Positions 1-7,847 of a stretch of 64,000 nucleotides of DNA are shown in pieces (position 1 is the stretch's first letter; each line of letters begins with the position of its first letter). The DNA is from Acetobacteraceae bacterium. Lineage in GTDB: Bacteria; Pseudomonadota; Alphaproteobacteria; Acetobacterales; Acetobacteraceae. A program made the position numbers and the translations under genes. The stretch lies in the NCBI GenBank assembly GCA_027487385.1, contig JAIYDS010000118.1, forward strand, positions 33,465 to 97,464. The letters are read 5' to 3'. The notes under the pieces were generated by a model, which saw only the letters and a list, made by a program, of their open reading frames with translations, searched no databases and was not told the origin of the DNA.

Positions 1-2600
1 GCGCCGAGGATATCCCTCAGCAGCACCGTCCCGGCCGCGGTACCGTCACTGACCCAGAGTTCCGGGCCGTTGACGCCGTCATTGGCGTTGAACATCACCC
101 GCCCATCCTGGAGGGAGGTCAGGCTGAAGGCGGAAAGAAGGCCGCCCTCAAGGCCGGGCCGGATATCCCTGACCAGGCTGGTCCCGCCCGCGGTGCCGTC
201 GGTGCGCCACAGCTCATAGCCATGCACGCCGTCATCGGCGACGAAGAGGGCCGTCCCGTCGCCGAGCGCGACCGGCATGTAGGGCCGGCTGTCATAACCG
301 CCGACGCGGATATCCTTGAGCAGGCTCGTCCCGGCCCCGGTGCCGTCTGTCACCCAGAGCTCGATGCCGCTGATGGCATCATTGGCGGCGAAGACCGCGA
401 GGCCATTGCCGAGCGCGGTGATGGCGCCGTTACCGCCTACGCCGTGGCCGCTGCCGGCCTGGATGTCCTTGACCAGGGAGGTGCCGGCTGCCGTGCCGTC
501 CGTCGTCCAGAGCTCATAGCCATGGACGCCGTCATCGGCCTTGAACAGCGTCTGGCCGTTGCCGAGGGAGGCGAAGCGCTGGGGCGTTGAGGACCCGGCG
601 CCGGGATTGATATCCTTCACCTGAACGGTGCCGGCGGCGGTGCCGTCGGTCACCCAGAGCTCCATCCCCGCGCCGTCCGCCGCGATGAACAGCGCCCGGT
701 TCCCGGCGATGGGCGTGAACTCCGACGCGGCGCTATAGGCCGCGCCGGGGTTGATGTCCTTCAGCAGGACCGTGCCATCCACCGTGCCATCAGTGACCCA
801 GAGTTCGGAGCCATCGGTGCCATTATCGGCGTTGAAGATGATCTTGCCGTTGCCGAGCGCGCGCAGCCCGGAGGCATAGCTGCTGTCGATGCCGGGGTTG
901 ATGTCCTTGAAGAGGCTGGTCCCCGCGGCCGTGCCGTCGGTGATCCAGAGCTCGAAGCCGTTCGGGCCGTCCCCGGCCGTGAACAGGGCGGTGCCGTCAC
1001 CCAGGGCGACGAATTCGCCAGGATAGGATGACGCGGTGCCCAAATTGATGTCCTTGAGCAGGCTGGTGCCGGCGGCGGTGCCGTCGGTCACCCAGAGCTC
1101 CGCGCCGTGATCGGCGGTGGACGCGGCGAACAGCGTGACGCCGGCGGCCAGCTTGAAGGCGCCGTGATCATAGCTGGCGCTCAGCCCCTCCAGCAGGGGC
1201 ACGGTGCCGACGGTGGTGCCATCGGTGATCCAGATCGCGCCGCCGGTGCCGTCATTGGCGATGAAGAGCGCTTCGCCGGGCGCGATGGTGCCGAAGACAT
1301 CCGGGTTCCCGCCCAGATTGGGCGTAGCCTGGACGTTCACATCCACGACGAGATGCGTGCCGGCGAGGGTGCCATCCGTCACCCAGAGCTCCGCGCCGAC
1401 CAGCGGATCATCCACGACAAAGAAGGCGGTGCCGTCGCCATTGGCCACGAAATCGCCCGGGCTGCCGCTGCCCTCGCCGGGGATGAAATCCCGCAGCAGG
1501 CTGGTGCCAGCGGCCGTGCCGTCGGTCACCCACAATTCGCGGCCATGGATGTCGTCATCGCCGGCGAAGATCGCCCGGCCATTGCCGAGCGAGAGGATTT
1601 CCCCGACCGAGGGATAGTAGCTGCCCTGGTCCCCGGGCTGCAGGTCGAACAGCAGGCTTGTGCCGGCATTCGTGCCGTCGGTGACCCAGATTTCCTGACC
1701 GTGCGTGCCGTCACCGGCCTGGAACAGGGCGCGCCCATCGCCCAGCGGCGTGATCAGCTGGACACTGCTGCCGTCCGTGCCGGGCGCGATGTCCTGCACC
1801 AGGACGGTCCCGGCGGCAGTGCCATCGGTGATCCACAGCTCGGCCCCTTCGGCCGTCGTAGTCGCGGTGAAGAGGGCACGGCCATCGCCGAGCGAGGTGA
1901 ATTGCCTGGGCGACGAATTGGATCCGCCGGCCCGGATGTCCAGGACCAGGGCGGTGCCCTCGGCCGTCCCGTCGGTGATCCAGAGTTCCGTCCCTGTGGT
2001 CCCGTTATTCGCGGAGAAGAGGATCCGCCCGTCCCCGAGCGCCGTGAAGCCGGCGGGTGAGCTGGAGACCGAGCCAGTGCGGATATCCGCCAGCAGCGTG
2101 GTGCCGGCGACCGTCCCGTCGGTGACCCAGAGTTCGGTGCCGGCGCTCGTGTCCCGGCCTGCGAAGAGGGCGCGGCCATCGCCCAGGGCGGCAAAGCTGG
2201 TCAGACCGCTGCTGCCGGACCCGGCGGACATGTCCGCAAGCTGGAGGGTGCCGTCCGCGGTGCCGTCGGTCACCCAGAACTCGCGGCCTGTGATGCCGTC
2301 ATTGGCCTGGAAGACGGCGAGGCCATTGCCCAGTGCCGTGAAGTCCGCGATGTTCGCGCCATCGCTTCCCGCATGGATATCCTTGACGAGGGTGGTCCCG
2401 CCGGTGGTGCCATCCGTCACCCAGAGCTCGGGCCCCGTGGTGCCGTTCTCCGCGGTGAAGATCGCCTGCCCCCCGCCAAGGAGGGTGAAATTCCTGATCT
2501 GGGCGCCATCGATGTTCGGGTGGATGTCCAGGAGGAGGGAAGTGCCCAGCGCCGTGCCGTCCGAGATCCAAAGCGCCTCGCCATTCACGCCATCATCGGC
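1..2600 (-). repeat. 18-copy coding tandem repeat, period about 145-150 bp
   Basis: The repeat unit of the ELWxxDGT protein shows at DNA level as a recurring GTGCCGTCGGTCACCCAGAG-like block on the plus strand, seen near 45, 195, 345, 495 and every 145-150 bases up to about 2580. Copies are diverged, so this is an old internal duplication rather than a recent expansion. It produces several long false ORFs on both strands. Confidence 0.85.
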
Positions 2601-2624
2601 GCTGAAAAGGAGCTTGTTGGCCAT
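1..2624 (-). CDS. ELWxxDGT-repeat protein, 3' end outside window
   Basis: The gene runs off the left edge, so only its first 874 codons are visible; the ORF track omits it because no stop falls in the window. The product is almost entirely ELWxxDGT repeats (the NCBIfam ELWxxDGT repeat), 18 copies about 48-50 residues apart with cores such as ELWVTDGTAAGT, each followed by an LLKDI-like strand and an ALGDGRALF-like strand. Frame was checked at Trp codons near 356, 1385 and 1688. The ATG at 2624 follows a GGAG box. There is no N-terminal signal peptide or membrane segment; the first core starts around residue 18. Such proteins are usually large surface or secreted beta-propeller-like proteins. 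Type I secretion with a C-terminal signal beyond the window is my inference. Exact role unknown. Confidence 0.88.
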   Translation of the reverse strand, partial: MANKLLFSADDGVNGEALWISDGTALGTSLLLDIHPNIDGAQIRNFTLLGGGQAIFTAENGTTGPELWVTDGTTGGTTLVKDIHAGSDGANIADFTALGNGLAVFQANDGITGREFWVTDGTADGTLQLADMSAGSGSSGLTSFAALGDGRALFAGRDTSAGTELWVTDGTVAGTTLLADIRTGSVSSSPAGFTALGDGRILFSANNGTTGTELWITDGTAEGTALVLDIRAGGSNSSPRQFTSLGDGRALFTATTTAEGAELWITDGTAAGTVLVQDIAPGTDGSSVQLITPLGDGRALFQAGDGTHGQEIWVTDGTNAGTSLLFDLQPGDQGSYYPSVGEILSLGNGRAIFAGDDDIHGRELWVTDGTAAGTSLLRDFIPGEGSGSPGDFVANGDGTAFFVVDDPLVGAELWVTDGTLAGTHLVVDVNVQATPNLGGNPDVFGTIAPGEALFIANDGTGGAIWITDGTTVGTVPLLEGLSASYDHGAFKLAAGVTLFAASTADHGAELWVTDGTAAGTSLLKDINLGTASSYPGEFVALGDGTALFTAGDGPNGFELWITDGTAAGTSLFKDINPGIDSSYASGLRALGNGKIIFNADNGTDGSELWVTDGTVDGTVLLKDINPGAAYSAASEFTPIAGNRALFIAADGAGMELWVTDGTAAGTVQVKDINPGAGSSTPQRFASLGNGQTLFKADDGVHGYELWTTDGTAAGTSLVKDIQAGSGHGVGGNGAITALGNGLAVFAANDAISGIELWVTDGTGAGTSLLKDIRVGGYDSRPYMPVALGDGTALFVADDGVHGYELWRTDGTAGGTSLVRDIRPGLEGGLLSAFSLTSLQDGRVMFNANDGVNGPELWVSDGTAAGTVLLRDILG

Positions 2625-2668
2625 CCCTGTGTCTCCGCGGAAAGCATGCCGGGCGACGGAAGCCAGGC

Positions 2669-2691
2669 GTTTCGATATCTGATACCGAAAC
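2669..2691. promoter_or_regulatory. Near-perfect 23-bp palindrome, candidate operator
   Basis: The half-sites GTTTCGATATC and GATACCGAAAC flank one central base and match as inverted repeats except for one mismatched pair. The site lies 45 bases upstream of the ELWxxDGT gene start, where a dimeric regulator could act. The regulator is unknown. Confidence 0.45.
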
Positions 2692-2697
2692 GAAACA

Positions 2698-2725
2698 CGC
2701 GCGGATGTTTCTGAAAAGCCGCGCG
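2698..2725 (+). terminator. Terminator-like hairpin with AT-rich tail
   Basis: CGCGCGG pairs with CCGCGCG across a 14-base loop that contains a smaller TTTC/GAAA pairing, followed on the plus strand by AAATTTAATTTTT. The shape is that of a rho-independent terminator, but no plus-strand gene ends here, so it may instead be a leader structure for the minus-strand gene. Confidence 0.4.
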
Positions 2726-3034
2726 AAATTTAATTTTTGTTATACGGTCTCTTGGCATGGCTCCGCCTGCAGAGCCAAGGGAAGGTGACAGAACGCAAAC
2801 CAGGCCAGAACCATGGCCTCTTCATCGGTGAACATCCATTCGCATGGGGACAGCGCCCCGCCCTATCGGGTGGACGCTTCCCCCGGGATGGCCGCCTGGC
2901 TCCGCCTTCCTTGAAGCAGCGGGGTGCCCTCCATCGGCAACTTCGATGGAATGTCTCAAGGCTTTGCTTTGGGGGGATGGGTGAACCGCGCCGAATTTGT
3001 TGGGGCCCAAAAAGCTTGAGACGCTGCTGGAGCG
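2726..3034. other. Non-coding stretch upstream of IS3 relic
   Basis: I see no gene. An imperfect inverted repeat (GTCTCAAG at 2953 and CTTGAGAC at 3015) lies just before the transposase relic and may be what remains of the element's left end. The overlapping track ORFs have no recognisable protein features. Confidence 0.4.
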
Positions 3035-3210
3035 ATGACGAGCAGATTTTCGCCAAAGGTTCGCGAAGGAGCTGCGCCCAAGGTGCTGGAACACGATGTG
3101 CTGCACGAGTCGCGCTGGGCGACAATCCTCTAGCGCGCGGCGAAGATGCATTGCATCGCGCACACGCTGAACGAATGGGTGAAGCGGGCGGAGCGTGACA
3201 CTGGCCGCGC
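3035..3210 (+). pseudogene. IS3-family transposase OrfA relic
   Basis: Translation from the ATG at 3035 gives the start of an IS3-type OrfA helix-turn-helix protein: a MTSRFSPKVREGA-like N terminus, then SRWATIL, then HTLNEWVKRAERDTGR, the typical TLxEWVxxAExDxG block. An in-frame TAG at 3131 interrupts it, and similarity fades after about 3210, before the leucine-zipper end of OrfA. No OrfB is nearby. It is a dead fragment of an old insertion sitting between the ELWxxDGT gene and the kdp operon. Confidence 0.65.
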
Positions 3211-3373
3211 CGGCACAGTTGCCAAAAGGCTGCGCGCACAACAGCAAATCAAGACGCTTGCGCGTCCCCGTATCCAAACATCCCAATAGCCCCACAAAAC
3301 GCATGCAGCTCCAACGAGTGACGGGCGTTTCGTCGTTCTGTGGCCTCGAAAGCGCAACGCGCGGCCTCCGATG

Positions 3374-4063
3374 TCACCCTTCGCCCTCCATGAGCCGGTA
3401 CCCCACCCCGGGTTCCGTCCGCAGCAATCCCGCGGCGGCGCCGAGCTTTGCACGAAGCTGGCCCACATAGACCCGCAGGTACTGACTATCCTCGACATGC
3501 GCCGGCCCCCAGATCTCGCCCAGCAACCGACGCTGGGTGACGACACGGCCGAGATTGCGCGCGAGCGCGACCAGCAACTCCCACTCCCGCGGCGTGAGGG
3601 CGAGTTCCTGCCCCGAAACCCGCGCAAGCCGTCGCTCGAGATCCACCTCCAGCGGGCCTGCGGTGACGAGCGGTGCCGGCGCCTCCATCAACAGCGCCCG
3701 TCGCGTCGTCGCGCGCAGCCGGGCGAGCAACTCGGCCAGGCCGAAGGGCTTTTCGACATAGTCATCGGCACCCGCATCCAGGGCTGCCACCTTCTCCGCC
3801 TCGCGGTCGCGTGCGCTCACCACGATGACGGGCACCTGGCTGAAGGCTCGAAGCCGGGCCAGCGCCTCCTTGCCGTCCATGTCCGGCAAGCCGAGGTCCA
3901 GCAGCACGCAGGCGGGGCCGCGCGCGGCGGCCAGGCGAAGCCCCTCGCGCGCGGTCTCGGCCCGCAGCGGCGCATAGCCGGCCGCCTCCAGCGCGGGGCC
4001 GAGGAAGCGATGGATCTGCGGTTCATCATCCACCACGAGGATGGAAAGGGGCGCGGCCGTCAT
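3374..4063 (-). CDS. kdpE: Response regulator KdpE
   Basis: OmpR-family response regulator of the KdpDE two-component system, which activates the kdp operon under potassium limitation. The receiver domain (about 6-120) has the acidic DDE pocket at 12-14, the phospho-acceptor Asp56 in LLDLGLPDMDG and the conserved Lys in EKPF. The C-terminal winged helix (about 130-225) contains LTPREWELL and the RVYVGQLRAKL recognition region. At 229 aa the length is normal. The start overlaps the end of kdpD by four bases, so the two are translationally coupled. It is the last gene of the minus-strand kdp operon. Confidence 0.95.
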   Translation of the reverse strand: MTAAPLSILVVDDEPQIHRFLGPALEAAGYAPLRAETAREGLRLAAARGPACVLLDLGLPDMDGKEALARLRAFSQVPVIVVSARDREAEKVAALDAGADDYVEKPFGLAELLARLRATTRRALLMEAPAPLVTAGPLEVDLERRLARVSGQELALTPREWELLVALARNLGRVVTQRRLLGEIWGPAHVEDSQYLRVYVGQLRAKLGAAAGLLRTEPGVGYRLMEGEG

Positions 4064-6747
4064 GCGGGGAAGCGCAGTGTGATGCGCGTTCCACGGCCGC
4101 TGGCGACGGGGCTTTCGGCGGCAATGCGCCCGCCCATCGCCGCCACCAGCCCACGGCAGATGGAGAGGCCGAGCCCGGAGCCCGCCGCGATGTTGTCCGC
4201 GCGGGCGGCGCGGTAGAAGGGATCGAAGATGCGGGGCAGATCCTCAGGCGGGATGCCGGGGCCGTCATCCTCCACGCGCAACATCACCTCCATTCCCTCC
4301 CGAGCCGCTGACAGGCGCACCTCCCCCGCCGGCGCCGAATACTTCAGCGCATTGTCCAGCACATTCTCCAGCACCCGGTCCAGCAGCGCTGGGTCAAGCC
4401 GCGGGCGCGGCAGGCTGACGGGCAAATCACGCCGGATGCCCCGTCCGGGATGCGTCAGCGCCGCCCGGTCGGCGGCCGCTTCCATCGCTTCGGCCACATC
4501 CACCGGCTCGCGGCGAGGCGTAACCAGGCCTGTCTCCAGTCGCACGATGTCAAGGATGGCGGACATCCAGCGCGCGAGGCGCGTGGCCTCTTCCTCGATG
4601 CTGGAGAGCAGGTCGGCGCGGGTGGCCTCGTTCAACGCAGGGCCCGTGCTGCGCAGCGTCTCGGCGGCGCCGCGGATGGTGGTCAGTGGCGTTCGCAAGT
4701 CATGCCCCAGGCTGGTCAGCAGCGCCGTGCGCAGCGCCTCCGTCTCGCCGCGCGCGCGGGCATTGGCAGCGATGTCGGCGAGGCGCGCGCGCTCCAGCGC
4801 CACGGCGGCCTGGTCCAGCAGGGCTTCGAGCGCGCGGTCGGCCTCGGGGTCGGGCGCTTCGGCGGCGGGGCGCAGGCCGAGCAGGCCAAGGGTGACGACC
4901 TCACCCTCGCGCAGCGCGGTCAGTGGCAGGAAGCGCCACGCGCTGCTGGGCAGGGTCGCGGTGCCGCGCCCGGCGGCGCGGCCATGGGCCAGGGCCCAGC
5001 GCGCGGCCGCCATGGCGTCATCATCAGGTGTCGCATCGGCCGGGTATGCGGCACGTGACACGGGCTCGGCCGGCAGTGATCCCCCGCGCGCGAACTGGCC
5101 GGGAAGGCTCGATTCCAGGGCTTCGTCCAGCGGCAGCAACAGGCAGGCGGGTCCGCCGGCGATGCGCGCCGCTTCCTCCACGACCGCGAGCTGCAACTCG
5201 GCCATGGAGGCCTGGGCATTCAGCCGGCGCGAGAGCGCGGCGAGACGCCGCAGTGCGGCGAGGCGCATCGCGGCCGCGCGCACATTGCGGCCGAGCCGCC
5301 CCGTGGTGCCTGCCAGGAGGGCCGCCACCGCGCCGAAGACCACCGCGCCCAGCACATCCTGCGCGGAAGCGATGGTCAGTGTGTAGCGCGGCGGCAGGAA
5401 GAGAAAGTTCCAGACAAGGAAGGCCAGCACCGCGCCCATGCCCGCCCGCAATGGCCCCGCCATGGCGGCGATCGCGACGATGGCGGCGAGGTAAACCATG
5501 CCGAAGGCAGCGTCAGGCACCATCCCGTCCAGCACGGCGCAGGTCAGCGTGGCGCCGCCCACCAGGAGTGGCACCACAAGCCAGGCGGTCCAACCGGGCC
5601 AAGCACGGGGCGGTGCCGAGGCGCGTGCGGCTGCCGGGCTCGGCACCACATGCAGGTTGAATTCCGGCGCCTGGCGAGCGAGCACGGCGATCAGTCGCCG
5701 CCCCAGCATGCGCCGCCACCAGGCTGGCGAACCGCGGCCCAGGATGATGTGCGTCACACGTCGCGCGCGAGCATGGGCGATGATGGCAGAGGGCAGGTCG
5801 GTCGCCGTCGTCACTTCGGTCTCGGCGCCCAGTTGCAGCGCGAGGGCGACGCCAGGGCCGGGATCCTCCGCCTGGCCTGGCTGCTCGACATGCAGCGCCA
5901 GGAGCGGCGCGTGAAGCGCATCGGCGAGGCGGCGCGCCTGGTGCAGGACCGGCTCGGCCGCCGCGCCGCCGGGGATGAGCGCCAGGACGCGCTCGCCCAC
6001 CGGCCAAGGGCCGGCGACCGCGTTGCGCCGCATCCAGGAGGTGACATCGGCATCCACCCGGTCCGCCGTGCGGCGCAGCGCCAGCTCGCGCAGGGCGGCC
6101 AGCGTGCCCTCCTTGAAGAAGCCGCGCAGCGCGCGCTCGGCCTGGTCCGGGCGGTAGATCTTTCCCGCGCGCATGCGCTCCAGAAGCTCCGCGGGCGGAA
6201 TGTCCACCAGCTCCACCGCATCGGCGCCCTTGAGCACGGCATCGGGCACCGTCTCGGCGACGCGCACGCCGGTGACACGCGCCACGGCCTCGGCGCTGCT
6301 CTCCAGGTGCTGGACATTCATGGTGGTCCAGACCTCGATGCCGGCGTCGCGCAGCTCCTCCACATCCTGCCAGCGCTTGGCGTGGCGGCTGCCGGGCGCG
6401 TTGCTGTGCGCGAGCTCGTCCAGCAGCAGGACGGCCGGGCGGCGGGCGAGCGCGGCGTCGAGGTCGAATTCGGGCAGCACCTGGCCGCGATAGGCGATGG
6501 CGCTGAGGGGCAGGCGGGGCAGGGGGCCGATCGCCGCCTCGGTCTCGGCGCGCCCATGGGTTTCGACCAGGCCGATCAGCACATCCTGCCCGGCCTGGTG
6601 CAGGCGGCGTCCCTCGGCCAGCATCTCGACGGTCTTGCCGACGCCCGGGGCGGCGCCGAGAAAGACCTTCAGCCGGCCACGCCCCTCCCGCGCCGCCAGC
6701 TCCGCCAGGGCGTCAGGGTCAGGGCGCTTGGGCTCGGCGGGCTGCAT
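4060..6747 (-). CDS. kdpD: Sensor histidine kinase KdpD
   Basis: Membrane sensor kinase that responds to low potassium or osmotic stress and phosphorylates KdpE. Domains in order: N-terminal KdpD domain with Walker A GAAPGVGKT at 31-39; a universal-stress-protein-like domain (about 250-370); four close membrane segments of the DUF4118 type (about 395-500); a GAF-like linker; a HisKA domain with phospho-acceptor His682 in GHDLRTPL; and a HATPase domain with NALKYS, DDGPGIPPED and GSGLGLS boxes. The 895-aa length is typical. It follows two small membrane-protein genes and overlaps kdpE by four bases. Confidence 0.96.
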   Translation of the reverse strand: MQPAEPKRPDPDALAELAAREGRGRLKVFLGAAPGVGKTVEMLAEGRRLHQAGQDVLIGLVETHGRAETEAAIGPLPRLPLSAIAYRGQVLPEFDLDAALARRPAVLLLDELAHSNAPGSRHAKRWQDVEELRDAGIEVWTTMNVQHLESSAEAVARVTGVRVAETVPDAVLKGADAVELVDIPPAELLERMRAGKIYRPDQAERALRGFFKEGTLAALRELALRRTADRVDADVTSWMRRNAVAGPWPVGERVLALIPGGAAAEPVLHQARRLADALHAPLLALHVEQPGQAEDPGPGVALALQLGAETEVTTATDLPSAIIAHARARRVTHIILGRGSPAWWRRMLGRRLIAVLARQAPEFNLHVVPSPAAARASAPPRAWPGWTAWLVVPLLVGGATLTCAVLDGMVPDAAFGMVYLAAIVAIAAMAGPLRAGMGAVLAFLVWNFLFLPPRYTLTIASAQDVLGAVVFGAVAALLAGTTGRLGRNVRAAAMRLAALRRLAALSRRLNAQASMAELQLAVVEEAARIAGGPACLLLPLDEALESSLPGQFARGGSLPAEPVSRAAYPADATPDDDAMAAARWALAHGRAAGRGTATLPSSAWRFLPLTALREGEVVTLGLLGLRPAAEAPDPEADRALEALLDQAAVALERARLADIAANARARGETEALRTALLTSLGHDLRTPLTTIRGAAETLRSTGPALNEATRADLLSSIEEEATRLARWMSAILDIVRLETGLVTPRREPVDVAEAMEAAADRAALTHPGRGIRRDLPVSLPRPRLDPALLDRVLENVLDNALKYSAPAGEVRLSAAREGMEVMLRVEDDGPGIPPEDLPRIFDPFYRAARADNIAAGSGLGLSICRGLVAAMGGRIAAESPVASGRGTRITLRFPA

Positions 6748-6771
6748 CGGGCGCGGAGGATAGGCCGCGCG

Positions 6772-6978
6772 TCAGCGGCGGCGCCAGCGCCGGGCCCAGG
6801 CCCAGCCGCCGGCCAGGATCGCCGCGCCGCCCACAAGCCCCAGGGCGAGAGCGGGCCCGGCGGTGAGGCCCGCCAGGCCCTGGATGGTCCAGGCGATGCC
6901 GCACCAGGCCATCAGCAGGATCATCACCAGGGCCCAGACATCCCGTGCGGAGTCCGGGCCGGCGCCACGGCGCCCCAT
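6772..6978 (-). CDS. Small two-helix membrane protein in kdp operon
   Basis: A 68-aa protein hidden in the longer track ORF 6772..7317. I chose the ATG at 6978 because it overlaps the TGA of the preceding gene (TGATG), a translational coupling arrangement. It has two predicted membrane helices (about 14-38 and 42-62) and a strongly basic WARRWRRR tail that should lie in the cytoplasm. I do not recognise a family. Its place between kdpC and kdpD suggests a role in pump assembly or sensing, but that is inference. It ends 24 bases before the kdpD start. Confidence 0.6.
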   Translation of the reverse strand: MGRRGAGPDSARDVWALVMILLMAWCGIAWTIQGLAGLTAGPALALGLVGGAAILAGGWAWARRWRRR

Positions 6979-7208
6979 CACCGGATGGCGAGGCCGCGCG
7001 GCAGGCGGCCGCGTCGGCCGCCCAGCCAGCGGGCCAGGGGCGCGGGCGAAAGCGGCCGCCGCGGCAGGCCGCAACGGGAGAGATCCTGCCCCGCCGAATC
7101 GCGACGCCACAGATCGCGCAGCACGCGCGCAAGGGCCCAGAGCCAAAGCCCGCCCAGGATGGGCGCGAGGGCGAGGAGAAGGTCGTGAAACCGGATCGGG
7201 TCTTCCAT
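6978..7208 (-). CDS. Small single-helix membrane protein in kdp operon
   Basis: A 76-aa protein starting MEDPIRFHDLLLAL, with one hydrophobic helix (about 8-30) and an arginine- and proline-rich cytoplasmic-type tail. An AGGA box precedes the ATG. Its TGA overlaps the ATG of the next small membrane-protein gene, so the pair is probably co-translated. The gap to kdpC is 105 bases, the largest in the operon, and contains a six-pair hairpin (GCAGGC/GCCTGC at 7217-7233). No family recognised; the function is unknown. Confidence 0.55.
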   Translation of the reverse strand: MEDPIRFHDLLLALAPILGGLWLWALARVLRDLWRRDSAGQDLSRCGLPRRPLSPAPLARWLGGRRGRLPRGLAIR

Positions 7209-7313
7209 GGGTCCTGGCAGGCTCCGGGCCTGCGTGCTGGAGGGAGCCGGACCATGGCGCCAAGCCGCGCAAGGGCGCGATGGGAAAGGCCGTGGGCCGG
7301 TGTAAGCGCGGCA

Positions 7314-7844
7314 TCAACGCAGCGCCTCAAGCGCCAGGTTCAGCCGCAGCACGTTCACCCGCGGCTCGCCCAGCAGGCCGAACTCTCGGCCTTCGGCCTG
7401 CCTCGCCACCAACTCGGCCAGATGCCGCGTCGGCAGGCCGCGGGCGGCCGCGATCCGCGCCACCTGGCCCTGCGCGTTTTCCAGGCTGATATGGGGATCG
7501 AGGCCGGAGCCGCTGGCCGTCACCGCATCGGCCGGCACGTCCCGCGCGCCGGCGAGTCGCTCCGTGACCGCCGTCAGCAGTGCGGCACTGGTCGGGCCGA
7601 GCTGCGAGGCCGCCGAGGCACTGGCATCATAGCCTGCCGCCGAGGGGCGGCCGTGGAACCAGCGGTCGCCTTCGAAATTCTGCCCCACCAGCGCGGAGCC
7701 CACCACCTGGCCCTCCCGCCGGACCAGGCTGCCGCCGGCCTGTTCGGGCAGCACCAGCCCGGCCAGCGCGGTGACACCAAGCGGGACGATCACGCCCAGC
7801 AGCAGCGTGGCGCCGAGCAGCAGGGAGAGAAGCGGACGCAACAT
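7314..7844 (-). CDS. kdpC: Potassium-transporting ATPase subunit KdpC
   Basis: Subunit C of the KdpFABC high-affinity potassium pump, a single-span membrane protein thought to stabilise the complex and raise ATP affinity of KdpB. One N-terminal membrane helix (about 7-30) is followed by a periplasmic domain with the family motifs FHGRPSAAGYDASASAASQLG and SGSGLDPHIS. It is 176 aa, slightly short of the usual 190. It starts three bases after the kdpB stop and is clearly in the same operon. Confidence 0.95.
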   Translation of the reverse strand: MLRPLLSLLLGATLLLGVIVPLGVTALAGLVLPEQAGGSLVRREGQVVGSALVGQNFEGDRWFHGRPSAAGYDASASAASQLGPTSAALLTAVTERLAGARDVPADAVTASGSGLDPHISLENAQGQVARIAAARGLPTRHLAELVARQAEGREFGLLGEPRVNVLRLNLALEALR

Positions 7845-7847
7845 GGT

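Noticed and set aside
1-2600. Regular repeats as a possible CRISPR array
   Set aside because: The period is about 145-150 bp, copies are diverged and the whole stretch is one open coding frame.
1107-2682. Long plus-strand ORFs (317 and 325 aa) opposite the repeat gene
   Set aside because: They mirror the tandem repeat on the other strand, have no family features and are explained by GC-rich codon bias; the minus frame with regular ELWxxDGT cores is the real gene.
2953-3022. Inverted repeat GTCTCAAG/CTTGAGAC as an intact IS end or terminator
   Set aside because: The matching far end of an element is missing and the stem is interrupted, so it can only be noted as a possible remnant.
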